This document shows, one piece after another, positions 11,701 through 24,600 of a stretch of 64,000 nt of DNA. The stretch's first letter is position 1. Each line of letters opens with the position of its first letter. A model generated the notes under the pieces. That model was not told where the DNA came from and searched no databases. It worked only from the letters and a program-made list of their open reading frames with translations. A program made the translations under genes and the position numbers. The DNA comes from Labyrinthula sp. Ha (Eukaryota; Sar; Bigyra; Labyrinthulida; Labyrinthulaceae). The stretch is from NCBI GenBank assembly GCA_015227615.1, contig JAALGZ010000034.1:347294-411293 (forward strand), in the 5' to 3' direction.

Positions 11701-14700
11701 AGAGCGTACATGTTTGCTCTAATCACCATATTCCAAATTCTTTTTGTTTGGAAGAGAAATGATTAAATATTTAATCATGTTTGGAAACTGTCTTGAAAAG
11801 CAATAAACTGGCCCAGAGTTTTCTTGGGGTTTAGGAAACCCTTTGATTCTATTTGCATTATCCTTATACGTAAAACCCTAAAATAGCCATATCCCTCTCT
11901 AGTTCTCCGTTGTTTTTATTCTTACCATTCTGGGGAGTAATTTTGGAAGTTATTCTTCTTCTGTGTATGGGTTACTAGTTTTTTAGTTAAGTAATGGCTG
12001 ATCTTCATTCCAGCCTTAAGATATATAACGTATCTTCAAACGTTGTAATTTGTTCTTAAGAATGTTTATAGATATCTGAGAGATGTACCATATGAACTCC
12101 CGCTTTGAAATTCTCTAAAATATGTTATAATTTTACTAGAAAATGTGAAAAAAGCCATACTTAATGACTTCTTTCATCTTTAACTTGAGTTTTTACTGGG
12201 TTTGATTTATATTTTTTGCAATCAGTTTAACCAATCATCTTACTCAAGTAACCATTGTATTCTAGCACTATCAAATCCTATTATCGCTTTACGATAACAT
12301 TTTTTTATACAGTTAATTACTGTAGAACCATTGATACTATTACAACTCTTTACTTTCTCTGATACTAGTCACAGAAGTATTGTACATTGTCTGTAGGATT
12401 AATCTAAGACTCAGGTTATTATAGCGGATGGAGCCAAAATTTAACATCTGTAAGTTCAATATATTACTTAAGATTTATGAAAATCACATAAACGACTTGC
12501 CAATCTGATATACACTAATTCATAATCGTCTCAAAGAATTCATATATGTACATCACGGGTATCATTATCTCAAACCTGATTCTGAATTCCAGGTTCTTCT
12601 TTATGTTCACCCATTATTCTCATGTAATATATCGGTGATACTAATTTGAGACAACTAGTTTAAAGAGTAAAAAATTATACACGACGACGGTTGTTCCTCA
12701 TATATTCTCTTTTAGATACGAGGACTACTCCGACTATACACATCTGCATTCTGTTTGTTTTTCTTTCTCTTGCAAGATGCACGAGATTCTTAATGAGTAT
12801 TACAGCTTTAACTTGGTTGTTTCAAAATGGTCATATAAATATTTTTTGAAGCTTTTGTTATTTGTTAAACCCAATTTTACCTTGGAACCTTGAATAATAT
12901 TTGTAGTTTTTATTTTAAAGAGATGATTATGCTGCGAAATACTATGTCTACAGTATTTATTTGTGTTCTAAATAGTTCGATCAGAGAAAATATTCTTTTG
13001 AGATTTCTTCCAGTACATTCCTTCGAATATTGAAAAAATATTGAGTATGGATACTATGTCTTAATATAGTTTTTATTTGTTCTTTGAGAGATAAGAACAC
13101 CCCATCTCTGTCAGTCGCTGTAATCACGAAAGTTGGCTTAACACGAGAACTCCAAACCGATGGTACTTGTAACTACGATTACTTATCTCGATCTTGATAT
13201 CGATTTAATGACATAGTTTAATTTACCAGTTTCTTCTGTGCATATATTTCACATGTTTAAAGACTCCTTGTTATGACTTGTCTGGTTTAATCCATATGCA
13301 GCTAAAAGTACTGTTTTCCCCTGATAAAGAAACTTTTTTTCGTTGATATTTATTATGTCTGGCTTTGGTCAACAATCGATTGTTTTTAGAGCATAATTTG
13401 GACAGTTCTGCAATGACTCAAGTAAGATTTAATAGTGAAAATTGTTTAAATGTGTTTGTCATCTTTTTTTTAAATCTCTTAATATTTTTATCTCGTTTAA
13501 GGGTTTGTTATAGTTTCTAATGTTATACGTTTTCTTTGATATTTGTTTTGATTCTTCGGATTTTATTCGCCCTCTAATTAGCAAGCGAAAAATATTAATT
13601 TGGTTTATTATATCTCTCAATGCTGTGTTTAACATCTTAATTCAGTTTTCTTTCAATATGTTCGTACAGTGGAATTCTAGTGCAGATATGTCAATTCTTT
13701 TATTTCTTAGGAGGTATGTAGAATACTTAATGTGCTCAAGTTCCTGTATTTTCAAACTCTCTTTTATTATCATTGGCTTGTTTTTTTAAAGAAGAAATGC
13801 TAGTAGAAATTAGAAGAAAATGAAGTTTGATCGTACAGTTGCTATTTTTTCCCCGGAACGCTCATGCTAATATTTTTATAGATTTTTTAATGTAGTATTC
13901 ATTTCATGTCTTGATACATTTTAACGTTATTTCATATACTCTAAAGATTCTTATTCATACCCCGTAGTTACTAGATATAAAGGCTTCGTGTTTTGTATCT
14001 TCATAATCCGAGTTGAAAAAGTTTCTTATCTTATTCATACATGCTTAATTGCTCATGAATTTTAATTATTGCCCATTGCCACTAGTATCATATTCATCAT
14101 TCCAAGATCTACTGATGATTAGAAAGATTCAACCCGTTTCAGGATTTAAGAATCTAGTTCAGTTGTTTTTATGGGCTTCAATCTAGGTATTGCATTAGGA
14201 TAGAATACTTTGTTGAAGTATTAATGTATCGAGTTGGTTTTGTCGTTAGATAGCGACATAGCTGCCATTGTCCTGATGGATGAGTATAAGCCATTGACCT
14301 TATAATAACATTGTTTAATAGGAGTTCCTGGATCAATCTACCAGTAACATTTAATTAGTTTGAATATAGCTGGATCTTGAGTAATTTTATTACTGTAACA
14401 GATATCTTATAAATTGAAAGGTTTTGTAAGTATTTAGCAAGAGAGGAATCTAACAGGCATTTTCAGCATTGGAAGGATACTTTTATGTTCATTTGTTTAA
14501 CACATGGCGAAGTTATTTTAAAAATTATGGGGCTAAGAAAGAATGTATTTTGATCAGTTACGTTTTTAAGTTTAAGACTTAACTGATATATCTAATTGTA
14601 TATTACCCCTCAATAGTGCAATTCCTACATTTGAGTGATAAATAGTAACCATCTGAATCTTGTTCTCATTTATGAAACCAATCTATCAAAAACCCTACTT

Positions 14701-17700
14701 AGATTTACACTGGTGACCATTTAAGTGTATCAGGACAAAATTTTATATCTCTAACTTCAAAATTTAATGCCTAATGAGGCAGATTTGTTGAATGTTTCGG
14801 GTTTCTTGTATTCGTTAGTTTTTTCTAATTGTACCATCTTCCTAATCCAGCAATTCTTTTAAGTATCTGCGTTTCCTTCGGCATCTACATTGGTTTCTTT
14901 TGTACAAACCAGATTGCCCTATGAATAATTATTTTAAATTTATTATATGTTTATAAGCCAATTTTTGGAAAATAAACTTATTCCTATCAGTAAAGATTTT
15001 ATTTCTCTCCTTAGTATTTTATGCGACAGTCTATCATTCACTTTGTCATAATGGAAAAGGCATAGAAATAATAGAATATATTCCCCAAAATGTTATACTC
15101 TACAATTGGGCTATTTACATCTCAGTATTGATTGTACTTTTTTAATGACATTCCATAACATCTTTTTCCTAATTCATGAACCTTATAAATCTGCAACTAT
15201 GGAAAAAGCAATGAAATAAGACATACATCCCTCGACTTGAGCACTACAAACAGAGTAAATGAACATAGATTTGGTCAAAATTATCATAGGTATGAATTTA
15301 ATTCTCATACCTATGTGCTTCTTTGTTAATGGTTATGCTTGGAGCTTTCATTAATCGATGAACGTACTATAAACTAATGACTACAAAAATAGATCATATA
15401 ATAGGTTGATTAAATGACAAAATGCAATGTTCTTGGCGGAAATGTGCTTATTCTTTCATAAAAATTTTTGTAGTACTTCAAGAACAAGCCATTACTTTAT
15501 TGATATTATTTTCGGAGGAGTATGAATATACCAAATTTCTCTTAGTAAACTTGTGCTCAAACAGAGTAATTATGCAATCGGTATATTATACTATGTGAGA
15601 ATGGCAATAAACAGTTTATCCTGTTTCTAACTACCTACAGTTCAGAGTCAATAGCACCGTAATCAAGTTGATTAAATGAAGGTCGGTAGAACAAATTAAG
15701 GCTTACCGATAAAAGGCTCAATAGTTTCAATTTTCGAAGACTTCATCAACTATGTAGAGTTGAATTACCAAAGCCATGCTTTCCAACAACGTATCATAAT
15801 TAGTTTTACATCTTGTCAACTTCTTTAGAGCGCTATTAACAATCTTGGTGGGAAGTATGGTTCTTGTACAACATTGTCTTAAAAGAAACTTTCAATTCAA
15901 AAACAAGAAATGCTTGTGGCGAACAAAAATAAGAAAAGCGACTCAAAATTTTCTTGTAGTGGAAACCTTAATTCATACATTCTCATATTAGAGTTATGTT
16001 TTATATTAAGACTGAAGTCTAATTTATTAAAGATTTTTGGTGATAAACACCTTTATTCCCTTGAACCTGATATTAAAAATAGCCGTATTCATCTAATTTT
16101 CCACTTTGAAGTTTTTCAGGATGATAAAATAGCTCTGATAAGTCTTTGACTCTTAACCGCTCATTTATCAGCGATAAGAACGATTATTTCAATTAAAATT
16201 AAGGTGAGAGACTACAAACCATCGTTGCTTCAGTGAGTGTTGAACAAGGAAAAAACTTTTTTTCGTAAATGGGAAATGGATCAGATATTGGATTTTTCAT
16301 TCAACTTAAAATCCAAAGGAAAGCTTCTTGAACCTAATTATGACAATGAAATTTAAACTCTTTACTTGTCTGACTTGAAAATTCAGGTGAAGTTTAATTA
16401 AGCATTTTTGTTGAAGTACATTGACTTCATTGAATTGGATTCTACCAAGAGCATGACATAAAACATCATGAGATGCATGATTTTCATTGATATTGACTGC
16501 TTGGGCAAGTATATCTGCCCAGAAGCAATATATATATGACCATTGAAACATCAAAATACGGTTTTTCTGTATCATAATAGTTTTTTCTGTGTAAATAGTA
16601 TACAGTATTAACTAGTCATGATGCAAAAGTTTTCATAATTATCTCAAAATAGTTAAAGAAAAACATGTTAGCCATTACAAATACCTATAAGAGTCTGTAC
16701 TATCTTTTCAAGGTTCTGTTCGATGATTTTCAATGCAATTTTATCCAGATTAGAACTAATTGCTGCTAGGAATTTTTAGTTTTGCTAAAGGTTTACTTAA
16801 GTATTTAGAAGATAGGAAACAGAAACATTGTATCCAAGAAGCTTCTGTATTTTATTTTAGACTTTCATGCTATTAAATTTAGGCACTAAGAAATGTATAC
16901 TTAATTTTTCTGTACTGCAAGACTTATTTCAACTCAACCGGTGAAGGAGATCATGGTGTCGTGAATAGATTAGATAATTCAAAACACCTTCACGCAAAGT
17001 CTGTGGAATATGACAAACCACGCCATTCTCTACAATCAGAACCGGTAGGCGGAAACTTCCCATGAATTAGTTAAGCCATTCCTACGTAAACAAAATGTAC
17101 CCATTTACATGGGAAATATCAGTAGCACTGCTTCAGAAGGGGCATCAATGTAAATTGAAATTAGCACGAAGCGCGGGACACGGAATATGAAAGATCCAAG
17201 GTAAACTCCCTAAGAATATTCGTGATGGACTTAAACAAGAAAAGGCAAACCTGTATCTGTAGTTTCCTCTCCAGGAACAACCCGTAAAACCATATGATCA
17301 TCATCTTTACCCTGATCGAGAGCAGATTCTTCCTTTATGCTGCTATTCTTTCGGAGAGATGACTAAAAAGAAGTATCCTTCTTTACAAGAATTGCTGTTA
17401 AGCATTTAATATTTCCCCCCTGAAAACAAAAAAGAAAACATCTACCGCACCTATGCTGCAGGCATAATGAGCTCAGGTTAAAAACCTCGTCGATAAAAGC
17501 TAGAAAAAGATAACTCAAGAGGTTATGATTCTTTCTATAAGTAATGAGGATTCTAAATAGTCATGGAAATACTGCTTAGCTTGAGAAATGGATGCCTAAA
17601 AACGGAAAAACAATTTGCCCGACCTGACACATTCGCAGATCATATAAAAACATTCAAACCTAAGACCCACTCACGTTTGAGTAAGCGATCTGGGAAATGA

Positions 17701-19292
17701 ATAAAGAAGATTTGACATATGCAAAGCAACTGGTTCAGAGGTATATACGTATAGGATAGGGAGTAAATGATGCCCTTTTTCAACCCACAAATTTCAACTC
17801 TAACCCAAAGCCCCGTTCTTCTATTATAAGCTTTCTTCAGCCCTAAGGTTAGATTACCTTTGAAAACACTGCACCCAGACCCTTAGTCTCAGCTTTTCGT
17901 AAAAGATTCCCCTTAATTGCAACTATGTGTCTATTTTTTCTTTGAGTTATTTCCATAGAGTGGCTTTAAGCTATAGTTTTTCGCTTCTTTTAAACTCTCT
18001 GCTGGAAATATACAACAGAGAGTTAAAGTATGGCATTACATGTCTCTATGTTTCTTAAGAACATATTAATTTATGCTTTACTTTTTTATTTTTATCTAGG
18101 GTTATATTCTTTCCTCTCCATTTTATCTTCTTCAGTACAACATGTATATATATCTAATCAATTTTCCTTTTCGTGATCAGACATGACTGGTTTTCAGCCT
18201 TAGTATCATTTTTGTTCCCATCTTGAAAACTTAACTCACACATCCTTGAAAATAGGCATGGTTTAATATATATCACCCATAGTCAAAAACTATATATTCA
18301 ATTTAATTTTGAAATAACATTTCCTAACAATTGTGGCGTGTCAGTGTTACCACCTGCCAAATCCTTTAATGTAAAAGATCTCTTCGAAGTATTGCTGCTG
18401 CCTAACAATATGGATTAAATACTATACAATTCCTCACAAATTTTAATTTCCGTAGAAGAAAAAGATAGTAATCGCTGCCAGGTGGTAATCTAGTATAGGC
18501 CCTATACTACCATTAGTTAGTTTTATTACATAGACTTAATAGTGGTTAAACAAGAATTAAGGATTTGAGATACACACTTTTGGTATCTTGATTAAGTGTA
18601 CTAAGAAATAGAGGAACCGATCACAGGTGATCAAAGTGCAGGGTCATGCAAAATCATGCGTAATGAAATTATGGTAGCACACACTCTTGTATTTTGTAAT
18701 TTTATATACATATCCTTAAAAACCTTTTTAGTTTGATTGAGCGTTCATGTATGTTTCATCTATATAGGTTAACAAAGGCTAACCATTATTAAATGCCAAG
18801 AAGATGTTCTACTTTTGAAAGCAGTCTAATGCTCAAGAAATATCTTTTTCAGGGTTTGGCTGTGACTACTGACGATGGCAAATATTATTTGTGGAAATTG
18901 AACAGTAAAAAAACACTTTCAACGTCTTTGGAATACTTCGTTTACTTAAAGCTGTAACTTATGCTGAAACTAACCAAATGAAGATAATAATGAAAATTAG
19001 ACTTTACTTGAAAAACTAGATAGTCTCGTTTTTTAATTTTGTATTCTCTTCTTCTATTTTCCAACACTACACTACGTGTACACCCAGAAAACCATAAATA
19101 TAAATGGCAAGTAGTAGCAACTTTTAGCTCACAATTCCTGTAGAGGCTGAGTAAATTTTTCTAGTTTTCGTTCCATGGACTTGTCATGACACACTAATCA
19201 ATGGGAACTTACTCATTAGGAATAAAAGACAAGGTTATAAATTTCAACAACGAACATAACAGGAAGCTGCAGTTACAACTGTAGTCAGAAGG
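8800..19292. other. 10-kb region without a recognisable gene
   Basis: Very AT-rich, with stops in all frames and no family hits by eye. The longest frames (11385-11669 plus, 94 codons; 13520-13789 plus, T-rich hydrophobic; 15910-16149 plus; 16306-16575 minus) have no recognisable motif, no upstream GCCCAAAA element and no plausible spliced extension. I found no tRNA or rRNA sequence. A small hairpin at 15285-15315 is listed separately. Confidence 0.5.
15285..15315. repeat. Short perfect hairpin
   Basis: CATAGGTATG (15285-15294) and its exact complement CATACCTATG (15306-15315) flank an 11-nt AT loop. No T-run follows and no gene is adjacent. It could be a relic of a MITE-like element or chance. 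Confidence 0.4.
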
Positions 19293-20195
19293 TTAATTAT
19301 TTTCTCCCAACATTTTTTTAGCTTGCTTACGTGCATTCACCTTGTACTTGCGCTCTTGTGCCTGGAGAATAATGGCTTCCCTTTGATGCATCTTCACGAT
19401 TGGTTCAAACTGTTCATGGAAATCTTGATCAACTAACTCCATTATAGTTGAAAGTATATCCTTTGACTTTTCAAAATGGTGAAGGCACCTGTAACAACCA
19501 GCTGCATGGACCGCGGCTTCAAGTTCCAAAGCAATAAACTTCTTATATTCTAACCTATCTGTGACACTTGCAGAGGTTACGTGATCTAAGCCTTCAAAAT
19601 TCAAGACTTCCTGCTTTAACATCTTCCAAGAGGATATACAGATCTTATACTTCTTCAGAGCATGTTGAATCTTAACTTTCCAATACAGCGCTGTTATCTG
19701 CACAGTAAAGAATTGCAAAGCTTCGTCAACATCATCTAAATTAGGAAACGTGTAAGAAAGCCAAACAAAGACTTTTTCGAACCACGAGAGAGATCTTTGA
19801 TATTGGTGTTCTCGGTAGAACAATTTTCCATACGTCATAAACTTTTTACACTTGTCAATTTTTACAGAGAAGCTTTGGTCATATATCTCTATCTCCGCTC
19901 TGTGATCGTGACTGCAGCCACCATGAGCGTGGTCGTGGCTGTCTTTCAGTTTATTCTTTTCTTCTAATGATTTTATTTCATTTTTTATGTTTTCTGCTTT
20001 TTCAATCATTTGTGAGGTTTCATAAATACTAGTCCAAGATCTCTGCTCCTGTGCACTCGAAGGTTGCTCCAACACTCTCAACTTATTGCGCATTTCCGCT
20101 AACTTCTCCTCCCCTTCAACTGACTCGGCTTGATTCCTCTTGGCTTGCTCAGCCATCGCTTGCTGAATAACATCTGTTGAATATCCACAACTCAT
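19293..20195 (-). CDS. TPR-like protein with N-terminal coiled coil and His cluster
   Basis: A 300-residue intronless protein. Seen: residues 1-85 are charged and heptad-like (coiled coil); residues 87-98 form a His/Cys cluster (HDHAHGGCSHDH) that could bind a metal; residues about 115-300 are helical with TPR-like spacing (RSLSWFEKVFVWL; then AAGCYRCLHHFEKSKDIL) and end in a basic helix. This arrangement resembles the TPR half of FKBP/AIP-type co-chaperones, but there is no FKBP domain, so a co-chaperone role is only a guess. The ATG at 20195 is the first in frame. The gene is divergent from RPS29, and the 229-bp gap carries three TTTTGGGC motifs and one GTTAACGGAAAT. Confidence 0.75.
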   Translation of the reverse strand: MSCGYSTDVIQQAMAEQAKRNQAESVEGEEKLAEMRNKLRVLEQPSSAQEQRSWTSIYETSQMIEKAENIKNEIKSLEEKNKLKDSHDHAHGGCSHDHRAEIEIYDQSFSVKIDKCKKFMTYGKLFYREHQYQRSLSWFEKVFVWLSYTFPNLDDVDEALQFFTVQITALYWKVKIQHALKKYKICISSWKMLKQEVLNFEGLDHVTSASVTDRLEYKKFIALELEAAVHAAGCYRCLHHFEKSKDILSTIMELVDQDFHEQFEPIVKMHQREAIILQAQERKYKVNARKQAKKMLGENN

Positions 20196-20261
20196 TCTTC
20201 TTCTAAAACCAAAATTTAACGACTAGATTCTAGATTTGTTTTTCGGAACAGTTCAAAGTTT

Positions 20262-20273
20262 GTTAACGGAAAT
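20262..20273. promoter_or_regulatory. GTTAACGGAAAT element (Myb-like core)
   Basis: This 12-mer lies about 70 bp upstream of the TPR gene's ATG and about 150 bp upstream of RPS29. The identical 12-mer recurs at 49397-49408, just upstream of TERT. It contains the TAACGG core bound by Myb-type factors in many eukaryotes; its role here is inferred. Confidence 0.4.
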
Positions 20274-20314
20274 ATTTCCTAAGTTTGTTTCTCGCGGGAA
20301 TTCCGTTGAGAAAG

Positions 20315-20384
20315 TTTTGGGCAATTACCAAAAGCATGCATACAAGTATTTTGGGCAATTCAGAAATATTTTGTTATTTTGGGC
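20315..20384. promoter_or_regulatory. Three TTTTGGGC motifs in the divergent TPR/RPS29 promoter
   Basis: TTTTGGGC (complement GCCCAAAA) occurs at 20315-20322, 20349-20356 and 20377-20384, each followed by an A/G-A/C-T-like extension (GGGCAATT, GGGCAATT, GGGCAGCT). All three lie between two divergent starts. The same 8-mer in either orientation precedes other supported genes here, so a shared promoter element is likely. Confidence 0.55.
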
Positions 20385-20424
20385 AGCTCAGTGAAATAAA
20401 ACCAAAAACCAACAAAAAGATAAG

Positions 20425-20589
20425 ATGACAAATTTAATGTACACTCACCCAAGAAAATATGGACCAGGAAGCCGTTGTTGCAGAGTATGTGGAAACAGAC
20501 ATGGAGTAATATCTAAATACAAAATTATGATGTGCCGTCAATGTTTCAGAGAAAGAGCTGCTCAAATTGGGTTTATTAAATACAGGTAG
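20425..20589 (+). CDS. RPS29: 40S ribosomal protein S29 (uS14 family)
   Basis: A complete 54-residue protein, close to the 56 residues of the human protein, with no intron. Seen: [18 protein letters not shown], then [19 protein letters not shown], then a conserved end IGFIKYR. The four cysteines form the expected zinc site (Cys-x2-Cys and Cys-x2-Cys, 14 residues apart). It belongs to the head of the small ribosomal subunit next to the mRNA channel. It is short enough to fall below common gene-length limits and is easily missed. The promoter region is shared with the divergent TPR gene at 20195, and the end lies 59 bp from the end of the convergent gene at 20649. Confidence 0.97.
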   Translation: MTNLMYTHPRKYGPGSRCCRVCGNRHGVISKYKIMMCRQCFRERAAQIGFIKYR

Positions 20590-20648
20590 ATAGACACCGC
20601 TAATGCTTAATCTTCCTTAATCCCAAACTATCATATCTATGAAATAAA

Positions 20649-21629
20649 CTAAATATTGAGCGAGCTCAAAAACTCTACATCAGAATCCATCTCAACCGGT
20701 GCGGATTCCAAATCACTGTCGTCTTCACTTGACGAAGAGCTTAAATCAATCTCAATCGTCTCGTTTCCAACAGCAATAGCTTTAGTTCTATGAGGTTTCT
20801 TACTCCTTCTTTCTTCATCTTCACTATGCACAATTTCATGCAGATCTTCAGCTGTCACATCCAGTTGCAAACTTTCTTTTCCTTTTACTTCCTTTCTTGC
20901 TAAGGATTGTCTTAATCTTCTCTTCTTCACAAGTTCTTCAACACTACGTTTTTCCAAAATCTTCGCTCTAAGAGGCTCACGAAATATACTTACTTGACCA
21001 ATAGTTGATGTCACTAATTGCTTATCAACAAAAAATTCTAGTGGGATTTCTTCCCAACCATAAAAACGAAGCATAAGAAATAATCTAGCAGCAAAGAAAT
21101 TCTTCCATGCTCTAGAAAGCTCACCAGGTAAAGGTTGAGAAAAGTTCAATGGTGCAGCTTGTTTCAATGAACTTCGTACTGAGCTGATTAGATTATTATT
21201 CATTCCCCTGGCAATCGACTTCCTTTGTAAACGCTGAAGTTCAAAGTTCTGTAACCTTTTTAATTGGCGCTTTTCAACATTAAGTTCTTCTCTGAATTTT
21301 CTCTGATACTCTAAATTTTCATCATCTGAGTTAACTGAATCATCATCAATCTCTTCATTAACTTCCTGCACAGCCTCTCTTACTTTTTCAAGAAAATCAA
21401 GTCGCCTTTTCATTGCCTCAAGTTCTTTTTGCATGCTGTTTATTTTGGATCCATTCACCTGAGAAGAAAAGGAAAACTGAGAAGCATTTGAAACAGATAA
21501 GCGAGGTGAAGAGCCATTTGATGCCGGAGTTTGTTGATAAGTATTAGAGTATGGTAATCGAGTTTGGTCCGGATCTTGACCCCGTGCATAAGTTTTATAT
21601 TCTTCGCTCGCTGAAAAGCAGTTTCCCAT
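20649..21629 (-). CDS. Predicted N-myristoylated coiled-coil protein, unknown family
   Basis: A 326-residue intronless protein. The start MGNCFS is a typical N-myristoylation signal (Gly2, Ser6) with Cys4 available for palmitoylation, so membrane attachment of the N-terminus is predicted. Residues 11-60 are Ser/Thr/Gln-rich and probably disordered; 64-140 are a strongly charged coiled coil; 169-205 form a conserved-looking hydrophobic segment (LSRAWKNFFAARLFLMLRFY, then GWEEIPLEFF); 225-250 are basic; the last 35 residues are acidic with a Ser run (casein kinase 2-like sites). I do not recognise the family. It is convergent with RPS29. The upstream gap has a CRE-type palindrome and no GCCCAAAA motif. 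Confidence 0.75.
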   Translation of the reverse strand: MGNCFSASEEYKTYARGQDPDQTRLPYSNTYQQTPASNGSSPRLSVSNASQFSFSSQVNGSKINSMQKELEAMKRRLDFLEKVREAVQEVNEEIDDDSVNSDDENLEYQRKFREELNVEKRQLKRLQNFELQRLQRKSIARGMNNNLISSVRSSLKQAAPLNFSQPLPGELSRAWKNFFAARLFLMLRFYGWEEIPLEFFVDKQLVTSTIGQVSIFREPLRAKILEKRSVEELVKKRRLRQSLARKEVKGKESLQLDVTAEDLHEIVHSEDEERRSKKPHRTKAIAVGNETIEIDLSSSSSEDDSDLESAPVEMDSDVEFLSSLNI

Positions 21630-21674
21630 AATAATATAGCAGGTTTATATTTTCGCTCTAACTCTGTACTGTAG

Positions 21675-21682
21675 TGACGTCA
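21675..21682. promoter_or_regulatory. TGACGTCA palindrome (CRE/ATF-type site)
   Basis: A perfect 8-bp CRE-type bZIP site 46 bp upstream of the ATG at 21629. It is GC-balanced in very AT-rich DNA. Position and sequence fit a proximal activator site; function is inferred. Confidence 0.45.
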
Positions 21683-21689
21683 TTAAGTT

Positions 21690-24600
21690 AGATATCATAA
21701 ATTCTTTTACATACTTTTATAGCAAAAAGTTATCAATTTCTTATAGAATCTAACTCGTGCGTGTGGGCTTAATAGTTGACGAATAATATTCAAGTAGAAG
21801 AGACAAATGAATTTATTAATAAAAACAATAGAACTAAAGAAATCAAAATTGCTCATTTCTATCCATTTTTCACGCTGAATAGTAGCTATAATTTTTTTTA
21901 CCTTCACATAAGTTGCAATGATCAAGAAGGAAACTCCACACCACGAATCTATACCGTTTCCCATTTTTAAAGAAAACCAAAACTGAAACAATCAATTCAT
22001 AAAACTTCAGGCACATAGAATTTAGCTGGAAACACAATTTTCTGAATCACAGCGTCAGTATTTTCTTTAAAACCTTTTCTCTGTTCCATGTACTTAAGGT
22101 TTTTATTTTCACAACTGTAGATAATGTGCTATTTAGAGGAACACTGTTGGAAACAATTCATAAGAAATATATATCTTGAGAACCAAAGACTTCTATGGAC
22201 TTGCTCTGATGAAAACCTAAATGTGTCAAAAAAAGAAAGGGATGGGATTTGATAAAATTTATCAATTACACAATTGTCTTAATCTTGCTTATCAATAAGA
22301 GAAATAGGGTTTTGAATGTTATCAGATGATTTTTATCCTATTCTTATTATCAATTGATTATCATCACAAAGTTAGGCCAGATGGCTTTGTGCCGAATCCC
22401 AAAATATGCTTACTTCATTGTTGCAACGGATGAAAACCTTTAAAAAACGGATTAGGTGACCAAAATGTATCCTACCGTCAGAAAAATCAAGAACTATATA
22501 GTCATTTTAAATAGGTTTTCGCACGATGCAGAGGTGAAGCAGTTTCTAACTGTTGAGTTCAAGGCTATGCGGCCCAAATTTTGTAATTAGAATCAACTGG
22601 TTATTAATAACCAACCCTAATAGTATTGTAAATATTTAACGTTATCAATTAGAAATATTTGGAGAAAGTATTTTTGATAAAGTATCAATAACTCAAATTC
22701 TACGCCTCAAGACTAGGCAACATTAGAACCAAATCCCTGCGCTATGAATAAACTTTATACTAAGAAACAGATGTTGTGCTATTCATTTGGATACAACTAA
22801 ACTAACTATGATCATATTTAGTTTAGGTATATTACCCAGCTTCTTTAAACTCTAGTCTACTTTAATCGAAATAAACTAAAAACCAATATCCTAACCCTAC
22901 ATTTCAAAGGCACTCTACTCGGTAATTTGAAAAGCACTATGCACTTATCTCAACGTAATGAGACTAAGTAAATGAAATTGCATGGAATTTTGATAATAGT
23001 CCACAATCCTGGAAACCTTGTATAGAACTTGGATTTAACAAAAAAGCTAATACATTTCATTATACAATAAAGCTCTCATTTAGCTTGCAAATCTAGACTA
23101 AGTATAGTTTAACAGGAAGCGTAGTACCTAGAGCTCCTTCTGTGGAATGTTCAATTTCTAAAAAGCTGTTCAATATTGGTAGAGCAATCTGGGCGCCATC
23201 AGTTATATCTGTAGCAAGGATATGATAGTGGTAAAGAAAAACCTGGATGTTACTCTATGAAAGTATAACACATGAATAAAGAAAAAAAAACATTGTGGGA
23301 TATCTATAAGGAGCCTGTAGGGAAGACCACAGAGGAACCCTATATGTTAAATTTCTCCTTCATATTTCTTGATTGACATCTCTACTTGAGAATGACATTA
23401 GTGTTCTTGCGCAAAATTACTTCCGCGCAAACACCTAAATATTTTATTTATCCCATTTTCTTCCGATATTTGTTATTGTTTAGTTGTGATATTTTCTTTC
23501 ATGTCTTTTCCATATTCAAATAGAAGAACTCATCGCAAGATTGTTTCTCAAATTGAAACTATTCCCTTGGTTTCATTTATTGCCTGAGATATGAGAACTT
23601 TCGTGATTTTGTGAGTTAAACACTAGAAACCATGCAGAGTTGTTACCAAGCATAAAATTAAACTTTAATCATTCAGAAAGACATCATACTTCTTATTAAA
23701 GATGATAAAAGTCATCAACCTAAACAAATTCATATTTATAACCCAGGCATAACATTTTGTTAGAGCTTCATTTTCCTTAGGTTATGAGAAGAGGTAAACC
23801 TAGGGACTGAAAGAAGAATTAAAGAAATTAGTTAGAAATATAATAGGTCAATACCAATTTCAAAGAAGCTCTGTACATGATGACTTGGAATAAAATATAT
23901 CATACTTTTCACTATAACCAGAAAAGATATGGGCTCTGCCAGCAGAATAGACTCATCTTTTAAGCGATTTTTTATAGTCTTTTTTTCAGCGATGATCTTA
24001 AGGATTTTAATCCGCTCCATATTCATTCACGTTCCTTCGACCAAGTATCTTACACTGCCATCATTTTTTGCTGTTTAGTGCTATCTTCTTTGGAAGTTTC
24101 TTGAAGTAGTGTATAGTCGTATTGAACCACTGATACAGAAGAACTGATAATGATACTTAAAACAGAAGTGACACAGTAATCATTTCAGCCATTCAGTTCA
24201 TAAGAACCATATCTTAGGCTCTATGCATCTTATCCCAGTATCAATAAACCGTATTGCAGGGTCCTTTAATTTCATGGGAACAAACATCTTCACTGCAAGC
24301 ATTTTATTACTGTTGCAGTTGATACCCTTGACTCGTTGTTGAGTAAAGCCTTAACCTAGCTTCTCACTATCTACGGTAGCCTATATAAATGGTTTGCAAT
24401 TCCAAATACTAGAATGAAATCCTTTCCGACGTATGAATAACAAAAAACCAATAAATAGTACAACTCTCAAGATTTCTTGCAAAACCTCCTCCTCCTCGTT
24501 ATCTGATCTATAGAGCACAAGCACATCTCAGAACTGGGATTTCTATTAGCAAAAAAAAAGAGCCACATGCCACAGAGAAGCTCAAAATACCTAGTTTGTC

